5,212 bases of DNA from an uncultured bacterium (GTDB lineage: Bacteria > Actinomycetota > Coriobacteriia > Coriobacteriales > Coriobacteriaceae), in contig CAJMPF010000140.1 in assembly GCA_905215195.1 (NCBI GenBank), positions 1 through 5,212 of the forward strand, in the 5' to 3' direction. Below are positions 1-5,212 of the stretch, piece by piece (within the stretch, counting starts at the first letter, position 1; each line of letters opens with the position of its first letter). Both the position numbers and the translations under genes were made by a program. The notes under the pieces were generated by a model. The model saw nothing but the letters and a program-made list of their open reading frames with translations, ran no database searches and was not told the DNA's origin.

Positions 1-198
1 CTAAGGAGTCGCCGCGTTTCTATTAGGTGCAGCAAATGCATGCTTGGGAGGGTCTGAATTGCACTTTGTTGGGATGGGCCCGTTTCCCGGAGGAAGCTCT
101 TGCTTGAAATGGGCTTGATTTGATTGTTGCGCAACTCGGATTTGGATTGTCGATTTACAGTGGCCTCAATAGGAACGCCTATGGTTGTGGGGGCCAGT

Positions 199-928
199 AT
201 GAATTGTCCTTATTGTGGAGCTGAGTTGCGCGATGGCGTGAGGTACTGCACAGCGTGCGGGGTTGCCGTCAATGGCATCTCTGCTGATTCTGGGCTTCGG
301 GTAAAGCCTCGGAACCACGTTGCGGTCATCCTTACCTGCATGCTGGTAATTGGCATTGTCGGCGGTAGCTGTATGGGCCTTCATCTGCGGCAGGTGTTGT
401 CGCACTTCGTATCCGCCCATTCGGAGCACGCCATTGTGCTGGATGTCGCGGCTGCGAGCTGGGACACCGATAACGGGGCATCGCGCGTTCCGATACATAT
501 TACGGGCAAGACCATCGACGGAATAACGGTCGACAGGATTGAGTTCGTCGCCTCCGATGGCTCTGGCATCAATCTCATACAAGGTCTACACGCTCGAGGC
601 AGCAGGTTCCCCTATCGCTGCGGATGGCACGATCTATCAAATTCCATGCACGAGTGCCACACTCGTCCTCGATGATGCCTTTGCCATGGGTGAAACGATC
701 GATCTGGCCGAGCTTGCAGAACAGGATTCGATTCTCGCCTTCTGCCCCATTGATGCCGCCGATGTGGCCAATGATGAAATCTACGATGCCGCTTTGCTCG
801 CCATGACATACAGAGGCAGCGATGCCCCCGATGTCGCTGCACTGTGCCAAGCCGCAATCAATCGTCGCGATGGAGCCAGCACAAGCGGGAACTCCTTCGA
901 AAGTTGCGGTGAAATGCGGATTAATTGA
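199..928 (+). pseudogene. Zinc-ribbon, single-span membrane protein, frameshifted
   Basis: The first part encodes a short zinc ribbon (Cys3, Cys6, Cys17, Cys20 in the order CPYC then CTAC), a basic linker, one membrane span at about residues 41-63, and the start of an exported domain. That frame ends at a TGA at 673-675. The rest of the domain continues one frame over, with SPIAADGTIYQIP and then an acidic region, up to the TGA at 926-928. The second frame is closed by a TAA at 524-526, so the shift must lie between 527 and 675. Reading quality suggests about 560-585 (one base gained or two lost). Repaired, the product would be about 242 residues. I chose ATG 199 because zinc ribbons of this type usually begin Met-x-Cys. 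ATG 181 has a better ribosome binding site (AGGAA at 171-175) and would add six residues. The function is unknown. The architecture resembles zinc-ribbon membrane proteins common in Coriobacteriia. A sequencing error instead of a true pseudogene is possible. Confidence 0.7.
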
Positions 929-968
929 GCCTTTAGGCTGGCAAAACAGTCCTTATTTCACCGCAACT
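902..968. repeat. 67-base imperfect palindrome
   Basis: The arms GTTGCGGTGAAAT (903-915) and ATTTCACCGCAAC (955-967) are perfect inverted copies. The A902-T968 pair and three more pairs (918-920 with 950-952) extend the stem across a short internal mismatch, giving about 19 positions per arm. The 29-base centre carries its own small hairpin, AGCC/GGCT at 928-931 and 936-939. The left arm lies inside the last codons of the broken zinc-ribbon gene and the stop codon sits just inside the loop. The length and nested symmetry fit a dispersed intergenic palindrome (REP- or MITE-like) or a structured transcript end. No copy elsewhere in this window was seen, so repeat status is unproven. Confidence 0.6.
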
Positions 969-972
969 GAAA

Positions 973-1001
973 CAGGGGCGCTCTCCACGAGAGCGCCCCT
1001 G
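973..1001 (-). terminator. Probable terminator of the transketolase operon
   Basis: A perfect 13-bp GC-rich stem (973-985 with 989-1001) closes a three-base loop. It starts 49 bases beyond the transketolase C-subunit stop. On the minus strand it is followed by GTTTCAGTT, which is only a weak U-tract, so termination may be incomplete or factor-assisted. On the plus strand the stem is followed by GCCGGGC-type sequence without T's, which makes it a poor terminator for the convergent zinc-ribbon gene. Confidence 0.65.
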
Positions 1002-1049
1002 CCGGGCTTCCATAGTACTGGCGAAGCAGTCCTTGAGATCCGCCTTGCC

Positions 1050-1991
1050 TTATGCCAAGAACTCCTTGGTGGTCGCCACGATGTTGGCGGCGTCCAGGCC
1101 GTACTTGTGCAGGAGCTCGGCGCCCGGGCCGGACTCACCGAAGGTGTCGTTGACGCCAATCTTCTTGAGCGGCGTCGGACACTGCTCGCACAGGACGTCG
1201 GCAACGGCGCTGCCCAGGCCGCCGATTACAGAATGCTCCTCGACGGTCACGACGTGGCCGGTCTTGGTGGCGCTCTTGACGATCAGGTCGGCGTCGATGG
1301 GCTTGATGGTGTGCATGTTGATGACCTCGGCGTCGATGCCCTCGGCAGCGAGCTGCTCGGCGGCCTCGAGAGCCTCGCCGACCATCAGGCCGCAGGCGAT
1401 GATGGTCACATCGGCGCCCTCGCGCATGACAATGCCCTTACCCAACTCGAACTTGTAGGTCTCGGGGTCGTTGATAACCGGCGAGGCCAAACGGGCGAAG
1501 CGCATGTACACCGGACCGTCGCACTCGTAGGCGGCGCGCGTCACGGCGCGGGCCTCCACGTCGTCGGCGGGAACAATCACGGTCATGCCAGGGATGACGC
1601 GCATCAGGGCGATATCCTCGCAGCACTGGTGCGTGGCGCCATCCTCGCCCACCGAGATACCGGCGTGCGTGGCACCGATCTTAACGTTAAGGTGCGGGTA
1701 GCCGATGGAGTTACGGACCTGCTCAAAGGCGCGACCGGCAGCGAACATGGCAAAGGTGCTCGCGAAGGCAACACGACCGGTGGTCGCGATACCGGCGGCA
1801 ACACCCATCAGGTTGCTCTCGGCAATGCCCACATCGAAGAAGCGGTCGGGGCAGGCTGCCTTAAACTTACCGGTCTGCGTGGCGGCGGCCAGGTCGGCGT
1901 CGAGGACCACAAAGTCATCGTGCTCGTTGGCGAGCTCGACGAGGGCCTCGCCGTAGCTTACACGCGTGGCGATTTTCTTGACGTCTGCCAT
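1050..1991 (-). CDS. Transketolase, C-terminal subunit
   Basis: This 313-residue protein carries the second half of a split transketolase: the pyrimidine-binding domain (about residues 5-170) and the C-terminal transketolase domain (about 185-310). It should pair with the upstream-encoded N-subunit to move two-carbon ketol units between sugar phosphates, using thiamine diphosphate, in the cytoplasm. Visible motifs are DADLAAATQTGKF (31-43), GIAESNLMG (55-63) with Glu58 as the expected activator of the thiamine pyrimidine ring, and THAGISVGEDGATHQ (108-122) with two histidines where the family binds substrate. Arg164 in VYMRFAR is a candidate phosphate contact. The start is ATG 1991, giving MADVKK. 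It lies one base after the stop of the N-subunit gene and has AGGAG at 1999-2003 inside that gene's last codons, so translation is probably coupled. The length is normal for a stand-alone C-half. 1-Deoxyxylulose-phosphate synthase is unlikely because that enzyme is one long chain. Confidence 0.95.
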   Translation of the reverse strand: MADVKKIATRVSYGEALVELANEHDDFVVLDADLAAATQTGKFKAACPDRFFDVGIAESNLMGVAAGIATTGRVAFASTFAMFAAGRAFEQVRNSIGYPHLNVKIGATHAGISVGEDGATHQCCEDIALMRVIPGMTVIVPADDVEARAVTRAAYECDGPVYMRFARLASPVINDPETYKFELGKGIVMREGADVTIIACGLMVGEALEAAEQLAAEGIDAEVINMHTIKPIDADLIVKSATKTGHVVTVEEHSVIGGLGSAVADVLCEQCPTPLKKIGVNDTFGESGPGAELLHKYGLDAANIVATTKEFLA

Positions 1992-1992
1992 C

Positions 1993-2823
1993 CTAGAGCT
2001 CCTCTCCGGCGGCCGTGAGCTCTGCCATGGCCAGCTCAAACTGTTCATCGTTGGGGGCCTTACCGTGCCAACCAACCTGGTTCTCCATAAAGGAAACGCC
2101 CTTGCCCTTCATGGTCTCGGCGATAATGGCGGTCGGCTGGCCCTTGGTAGCGCGAGCCTCGGCAAAGGCGGCGCGGATCTGGTCGAAGTCGTTGCCGTCG
2201 GCGAGCTCCACCACGTGGAACTTGAACGCGCGGAACTTGTCGGCGAGCGGCATGGGGTCGTTGACCTCCTCGACGGGGCCGTCGATCTGCAGACCGTTGT
2301 GGTCGACGATTACGCAGAGGTTATCGAGCTGCTGATTGCCGGCAAACATGGCGGCCTCCCAGACCTGGCCCTCCTCGCTCTCGCCATCGCCCAGCAGGGC
2401 GTACGTGCGGTAAGTATCGCCCCAGTGCTTGGCGGCAACCGCCATGCCCACGGCGGCGGAGATGCCCTGGCCGAGCGAACCGGTAGACATGTCAACGCCC
2501 GGGGTGTCGTTCATGTTGGGGTGACCCTGCAGGTGGCTGCCGATATGGCGCAGCGTCTCGAGGTCCTCCTTGGGGAAGAACCCGCGCTCGGCGAGCACGG
2601 CGTACAGGCCCGGAGCGCAATGGCCCTTGGAGAGCACAAAACGGTCGCGATCGGCCTTGCGGGGATCGGCCGGGTCGACGTTCATTTCCTCAAAGTACAG
2701 ATAGGTCATGATGTCGGCAGCGCCGAGCGAACCGCCCGGATGGCCAGACTTGGCAGCGTGCACGCCGGTGACGATGCCCTTCCTTACCTCGTTGGCAACC
2801 TTTTTGAGCTCTTCGTCGCTCAT
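1993..2823 (-). CDS. Transketolase, N-terminal subunit
   Basis: This 276-residue protein is the thiamine-diphosphate-binding half of a split transketolase. Expected motifs appear in order: SGHPGGSLGAADIM (27-40, His28), LSKGH (64-68, His68), LQGHPN (98-103, His101), MSTGSLGQGIS (112-122), and the cofactor and metal motif that begins GDGESEEG (145-152) and ends DHNGLQIDG (174-182, Asn176). GWHGKAP (251-257) carries the late active-site histidine, His253. It ends where the full-length enzyme would pass into its second domain, so this is a genuine half-gene with its own start and stop, not a truncation. The partner gene follows after one base. ATG 2823 is preceded by AAAGGAAGG (2828-2836). Together the pair would serve the non-oxidative pentose phosphate pathway. 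Split transketolases in sulfosugar or other sugar-degradation clusters look similar, but no such genes are visible here. Confidence 0.95.
   Translation of the reverse strand: MSDEELKKVANEVRKGIVTGVHAAKSGHPGGSLGAADIMTYLYFEEMNVDPADPRKADRDRFVLSKGHCAPGLYAVLAERGFFPKEDLETLRHIGSHLQGHPNMNDTPGVDMSTGSLGQGISAAVGMAVAAKHWGDTYRTYALLGDGESEEGQVWEAAMFAGNQQLDNLCVIVDHNGLQIDGPVEEVNDPMPLADKFRAFKFHVVELADGNDFDQIRAAFAEARATKGQPTAIIAETMKGKGVSFMENQVGWHGKAPNDEQFELAMAELTAAGEEL
1999..2003 (-). promoter_or_regulatory. Ribosome binding site of the transketolase C-subunit
   Basis: AGGAG on the minus strand, seven bases before ATG 1991, lies within the GEEL codons that end the N-subunit gene. It fixes the start at MADVKK and rules out the longer in-frame opening, whose extra residues would overlap the upstream gene. 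Confidence 0.8.
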
Positions 2824-2827
2824 TGTG

Positions 2828-2836
2828 CCTTCCTTT
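2828..2836 (-). promoter_or_regulatory. Ribosome binding site of the transketolase N-subunit
   Basis: AAAGGAAGG on the minus strand, with its AAGGA core seven bases before ATG 2823, is a good Shine-Dalgarno match and supports MSDEEL as the N-terminus. Confidence 0.75.
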
Positions 2837-2890
2837 CATCCTCTTAAGACAAGATGCGCACGGCACCGAAGGTAATCCCAACACAGCCGC

Positions 2891-2907
2891 AATGCACGTA
2901 CGTCATT
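2891..2907. promoter_or_regulatory. Possible operator palindrome upstream of transketolase
   Basis: ACGTACGT (2896-2903) is a perfect eight-base palindrome flanked by AATG on one side and CATT on the other, with one extra C on the left. It would overlap the start point of the tentative promoter at 2909-2937, which is where a repressor site often lies. The symmetry is seen directly; regulation is inferred and weak. Confidence 0.25.
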
Positions 2908-2908
2908 C

Positions 2909-2937
2909 ATTATGCTGGAAACTGATGGCTTTACCAG
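2909..2937 (-). promoter_or_regulatory. Tentative promoter of the transketolase operon
   Basis: On the minus strand CATAAT (2914-2909) matches five of six bases of the -10 consensus. CTGGTA lies 17 bases upstream (2937-2932) but matches only three of six bases of the -35 consensus. The implied leader is about 80 bases. I see no convincing terminator between the yitT-family gene and this point: only a 5-bp hairpin at 2973-2991 without a U-run. Some transcription may therefore come from upstream. Confidence 0.3.
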
Positions 2938-3030
2938 AGTTTTTATCATTATTTGAACAATTTAGCAGGCAGAACCGCTGATGAAACGGTTTATCAATGT
3001 GAACGTCTTTTGGATGGAACGCGGTCGCCC

Positions 3031-3921
3031 CTACGCGTTAATGTCCTTAAAGCCCTCGCCGAAGGCTTCCGTAACGTCGGCAACCGTCACGATGGCATGA
3101 GGATCGCGCTCGCGCACAATCGTCTTGAGGGTATTGAGCTCTCGACGGCTCACGATGACCATAATCACCGGCTTCTCGGCACCCGAATACATGCCAGTCG
3201 CCTTAAACTTGGTACAACCACGACCCAGGCCATACATGATATCGGCAGCGATATCAGGGAACTTGTCCGAGATGATGAGTACCATACGGCGCTTGTTGCC
3301 ACCATCGACCACGGCATCGATCACGTAGCCGCTAATGACCATCGAAAGGCCTGCATATAGTGCGTTTTCGATTGAAAAGACCGGAGCCGATAGCGCGCAT
3401 ACGGCAACATCGATCGCCATGACGGTCGAGCCCACCGGCAGCGAGGTGTTACGCGAGATGATTTGGCCAATCGTGTCCGAGCCGCCGGTGTTGGCGCCGG
3501 CGCGCAACACCATGCCGTAACCGATGCCCGTAATAATGCCGCCCCACATGGCAGGGAGCATCAGGTCCGCATCCGCCAGAGGTGCTACAAACGGGGCGAA
3601 CAGATCGGTAAAGAAGCCCAGCAGCACAAAGCCCGTCGCGGTCTGCACCACGTAGAACATGCCGCCCTCGCGCATAACGACCAACAACAGCAAGGCGTTC
3701 ATCACGATCGTCTGAATACCAACGGGAAGCGATAGGCCGCGCGCCGCGCCGACCGCCTGGATAATAGTCGCAAGGCCCGTAACGCCACCGGCGGCAAGAC
3801 CGTTGGGAATCAAAAACAGGTCGGTCGCGATGGCGGCCAAGGCACACCCCAACATGATCTGGGGCAGGTCGTGAAAGAAGTTCATCGAAAGAATGCGCTT
3901 GATGTCCAGACGATATGCCAT
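3031..3921 (-). CDS. YitT family membrane protein with DUF2179 domain
   Basis: This is a 296-residue integral membrane protein. About six hydrophobic segments are visible, near residues 19-38, 43-60, 67-84, 88-108, 122-142 and 164-205 (the last may be two). A soluble C-terminal domain (about 212-292) follows. Family signatures are PNGLAAGGVTGL (39-50) and LRAGANTGGSDTIGQII (139-155), the glycine-rich repeats of the YitT membrane domain. GRGCTKFKATGMYSG (233-247) and VIVSRRELNTLK (255-266) belong to DUF2179. The family is widespread, including Bacillus YitT, YvjA and YpjC, but its transport or signalling role is not established, so no substrate is proposed. I start it at ATG 3921 (MAYRLD) because GAGGGAGG (3926-3933) sits four bases upstream. 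A start eight codons earlier would translate that site as EGGS. It follows prfB, with a terminator in between. Confidence 0.92.
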   Translation of the reverse strand: MAYRLDIKRILSMNFFHDLPQIMLGCALAAIATDLFLIPNGLAAGGVTGLATIIQAVGAARGLSLPVGIQTIVMNALLLLVVMREGGMFYVVQTATGFVLLGFFTDLFAPFVAPLADADLMLPAMWGGIITGIGYGMVLRAGANTGGSDTIGQIISRNTSLPVGSTVMAIDVAVCALSAPVFSIENALYAGLSMVISGYVIDAVVDGGNKRRMVLIISDKFPDIAADIMYGLGRGCTKFKATGMYSGAEKPVIMVIVSRRELNTLKTIVRERDPHAIVTVADVTEAFGEGFKDINA

Positions 3922-3925
3922 GCTG

Positions 3926-3933
3926 CCTCCCTC
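3926..3933 (-). promoter_or_regulatory. Ribosome binding site of the yitT-family gene
   Basis: GAGGGAGG on the minus strand ends four bases before ATG 3921. It directly follows the U-tract of the upstream terminator with no spacer, so a transcript must read through the terminator to include it unless it begins within the hairpin. Confidence 0.8.
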
Positions 3934-3962
3934 AAAAAAGCGCACCCAAACGGATGCGCTTT
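3934..3962 (-). terminator. Intrinsic terminator between prfB and yitT
   Basis: On the minus strand AAAGCGCATCC pairs with GGGTGCGCTTT around a GTTT loop: 11 bp with one G-U pair. The T's at the end of the stem and just after it form a run of six (3939-3934). This is a textbook intrinsic terminator for prfB. Because its T-run abuts the yitT ribosome binding site, it could also act as an attenuator for that gene. Confidence 0.85.
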
Positions 3963-4084
3963 GAACTTCTTCTTGTATTCGATTCTACCGATTCGCCGGA
4001 CAAAAACCACCCCTGCGCAGGGTTTGTTCTGGATACAAACCCGTCCAACCGTTGGACTTGGCATCGGCTTGAAGCCACGATGTT
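3963..4084 (-). other. Structured spacer after prfB: four inverted repeats
   Basis: Between the prfB stop and the terminator lie four successive inverted repeats: GGCTT-c-AAGCC (4066-4076, with CATC/GATG further out), GTCCAAC/GTTGGAC (4043-4049 and 4051-4057), GGGTTTGT/ACAAACCC (4020-4027 and 4035-4042, seven-base loop) and the palindrome CCCTGCGCAGGG (4011-4022). On the minus strand ACAAACC can pair either with the upstream GGTTTGT or, with a two-base bulge, with the downstream GGTTTTTGT near 4000-4010. A TAGAAT box (3987-3982) is a possible -10 without a good -35. I recognise no known riboswitch class. The repeats are seen directly; a regulatory leader is inferred. Confidence 0.45.
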
Positions 4085-5212
4085 TTAGACCTCCGAGCCT
4101 TCTGCATCGGCGTTGCCGGTCGCCCAGCGATGATAGCCAATAACAAACGGGTCCAGGTCGCCATCGTCAAGAACTGCCTCGACGTTGCTGGTCTCCACGC
4201 CCGTGCGTAGGTCCTTGACCATCTGGTACGGGTAGAGCACGTAGCTGCGGATCTGGTTGCCAAAACCAATCGTGGTCTTGGGTCCGCGAATCTCATCGAG
4301 CGCCTCGGCACGCTTCTCGAGCTCAATCTCGTACAGGCGAGCCTTGAGGATCTGCATGCACGCGGCCTTGTTCTGGATCTGGCTGCGCTCGTTTTGGCAG
4401 GTGACCACAATGCCGCTGGGGAAATGCGTCACGCGCACGGCGGAGTCGGTGGTGTTGACGCCCTGACCGCCCGGGCCGCTCGCGTGGTACACGTCCACGC
4501 GGATGTCATCGGGACTGATCTCGATGTCGATATCATCGGGTAGCACGGGGATGACCTCGACGCCGGCAAACGTGGTCTGGCGGCGCTTCTTGTCGTCGGT
4601 GGGGCTAATGCGAACCAAGCGGTGGACGCCGGCCTCGGCGCGCAGCATGCCAAATGCGTCCTTGCCCTCGACGGTAAATGTCGCGCGGTCAATGCCGATG
4701 ACCTCGGCCGCGGGACAGTCGTTGATGGTGACCTTCCAGCCGCGACGCTGGCAGTACTTCATGTACATCTTAAAGAGCATGAAGGTCCAGTCCTGGGCCT
4801 CCAGACCACCCTGTCCGGGCTTGATGGTCACAATGGCATCGCCGTGATCGAACTCACCGGTAAACCAGCTCGAAAGCTCAAGCTCATCGATGGCCCGGGC
4901 CAGGCGCTCAGCCGTGGCTGTAGCCTCCTCGCGAAGGGCGACGGCGTCGGGGTCATCCCCCATCTCCTCGGCAAGCTCCAGCGCAGCGCGGGCATCGGAA
5001 AGCTCGCCGCGCGCGGTGTCCACGGCAGCGATATCTTCCTTGGTACGCGCGATCTCCTCCATGGTGGCACGGGCGGCGTCGGCGTCATCCCAAAAGCCAG
5101 GGGCAACACTTTTGGCCTCGAGCTCGGTCACGCGCGTGCGCTTTTCGTCCAGGTGGAGATACGACTCGACCTCACCGAGCCGGTCCGCGAACGCGTCCAG
5201 CTCGGCGGGCGT
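4085..5212 (-). CDS. prfB: Peptide chain release factor 2, N-terminus cut by window edge
   Basis: The 375 visible residues run from the window edge to a TAA stop. They cover nearly all of release factor 2, the cytoplasmic protein that reads UAA and UGA and triggers peptide release. The helical N-terminal domain (about 1-120, with APGFWDD at 37-43) is followed by the core. GPGGQGVNTTDSAVR (246-260) holds the catalytic GGQ at 248-250 (positions 4463-4471). NQIRSYVLYPYQMVKDLRT (319-337) leads into the final helix. RF1 is excluded by the SP-type recognition motif and the overall match to RF2. The tripeptide that reads the stop codon is Ser203-Pro204-Thr205 instead of the usual Ser-Pro-Phe, and Gln212 stands where E. 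coli has His in RRHTSF. Position 244, before GGQ, is Ala, as in most bacteria. By comparison with E. coli about six to ten residues are missing. An internal GTG at 5131 is not the start, since homologous sequence continues upstream of it. It ends in its own terminator before the yitT-family gene. Confidence 0.97.
   Translation of the reverse strand, partial: TPAELDAFADRLGEVESYLHLDEKRTRVTELEAKSVAPGFWDDADAARATMEEIARTKEDIAAVDTARGELSDARAALELAEEMGDDPDAVALREEATATAERLARAIDELELSSWFTGEFDHGDAIVTIKPGQGGLEAQDWTFMLFKMYMKYCQRRGWKVTINDCPAAEVIGIDRATFTVEGKDAFGMLRAEAGVHRLVRISPTDDKKRRQTTFAGVEVIPVLPDDIDIEISPDDIRVDVYHASGPGGQGVNTTDSAVRVTHFPSGIVVTCQNERSQIQNKAACMQILKARLYEIELEKRAEALDEIRGPKTTIGFGNQIRSYVLYPYQMVKDLRTGVETSNVEAVLDDGDLDPFVIGYHRWATGNADAEGSEV

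Noticed and set aside
1..180. A gene, RNA or clear promoter upstream of the zinc-ribbon gene
   Set aside because: No frame stays open with protein-like content, and TTGAAA at 104-109 has no acceptable -10 partner at normal spacing.
166..582. Open frames on the minus strand under the zinc-ribbon gene
   Set aside because: Their composition is not protein-like and the plus strand carries the CxxC...CxxC zinc ribbon and membrane span.
560..585. Programmed +1 frameshifting to join the two halves of the zinc-ribbon gene
   Set aside because: There is no slippery run, no stop codon at the shift point and no upstream Shine-Dalgarno-like stimulator. A simple indel explains it.
822..2018. A 398-codon open frame on the plus strand opposite the transketolase C-subunit
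   Set aside because: Its residue content (runs of Gly, Leu, Val, Asp and His) is what the complementary strand of GC-rich codons produces. It starts inside the broken gene, and the minus strand encodes a clear transketolase.
1966..2847. A 293-codon open frame on the plus strand opposite the transketolase N-subunit
   Set aside because: It is a mirror of strong third-position codon bias. It has no recognisable domain and covers almost exactly the real gene.
2973..2991. Hairpin AACCG/CGGTT after the yitT-family gene as its terminator
   Set aside because: The stem is only 5 bp with a nine-base loop and no following T-run on the minus strand.
2953..3360. A 135-codon open frame on the plus strand over the end of the yitT-family gene
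   Set aside because: It is antisense to conserved DUF2179 sequence and has no family features of its own.
4085..5131. GTG at 5131 as the start of prfB
   Set aside because: The reading frame continues to the window edge with RF2-like sequence (ESYLHLDEK), so the true start lies beyond it.

Overview
The window looks like chromosomal DNA of a GC-rich Gram-positive bacterium, most likely an actinobacterium of the class Coriobacteriia and probably Collinsella-like. This is inferred from the split transketolase, the actinobacterial flavour of the release factor 2 sequence (for example RRQTTF and NQIRSYVLYPYQMVKDLRT) and the style of the zinc-ribbon membrane protein. No species can be named from the sequence alone.

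Layout. Positions 1-180 hold no gene I can support. Positions 199-928 (+) hold a zinc-ribbon, single-membrane-span, exported-domain protein that is broken by a frameshift near 560-585. Its last codons run into a 67-base imperfect palindrome (902-968). A GC-rich 13-bp hairpin (973-1001) follows, probably the terminator of the genes converging from the right. The rest of the window is on the minus strand. Read in transcription order from the right edge it holds prfB (release factor 2, cut by the window end, to 4085), a 163-base spacer full of inverted repeats that ends in a strong intrinsic terminator touching the next ribosome binding site, a YitT/DUF2179 membrane protein (3921-3031), a 207-base spacer with a tentative promoter, and a two-gene operon for the N-terminal (2823-1993) and C-terminal (1991-1050) halves of transketolase.

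How the genes work together. The two transketolase halves are separated by one base and should form one thiamine-diphosphate enzyme of the non-oxidative pentose phosphate pathway. prfB followed by a YitT-family gene resembles the prfB-yvjA order I recall from Bacillus subtilis, so this pair may be an old neighbourhood. The broken zinc-ribbon gene has no visible link to the others.

There is no CRISPR array, transposase, tRNA, rRNA or obvious new defence system here. The observations most worth checking are the Ser-Pro-Thr tripeptide where release factor 2 normally has Ser-Pro-Phe, the structured prfB-yitT spacer, and the long palindrome at the end of the broken gene.
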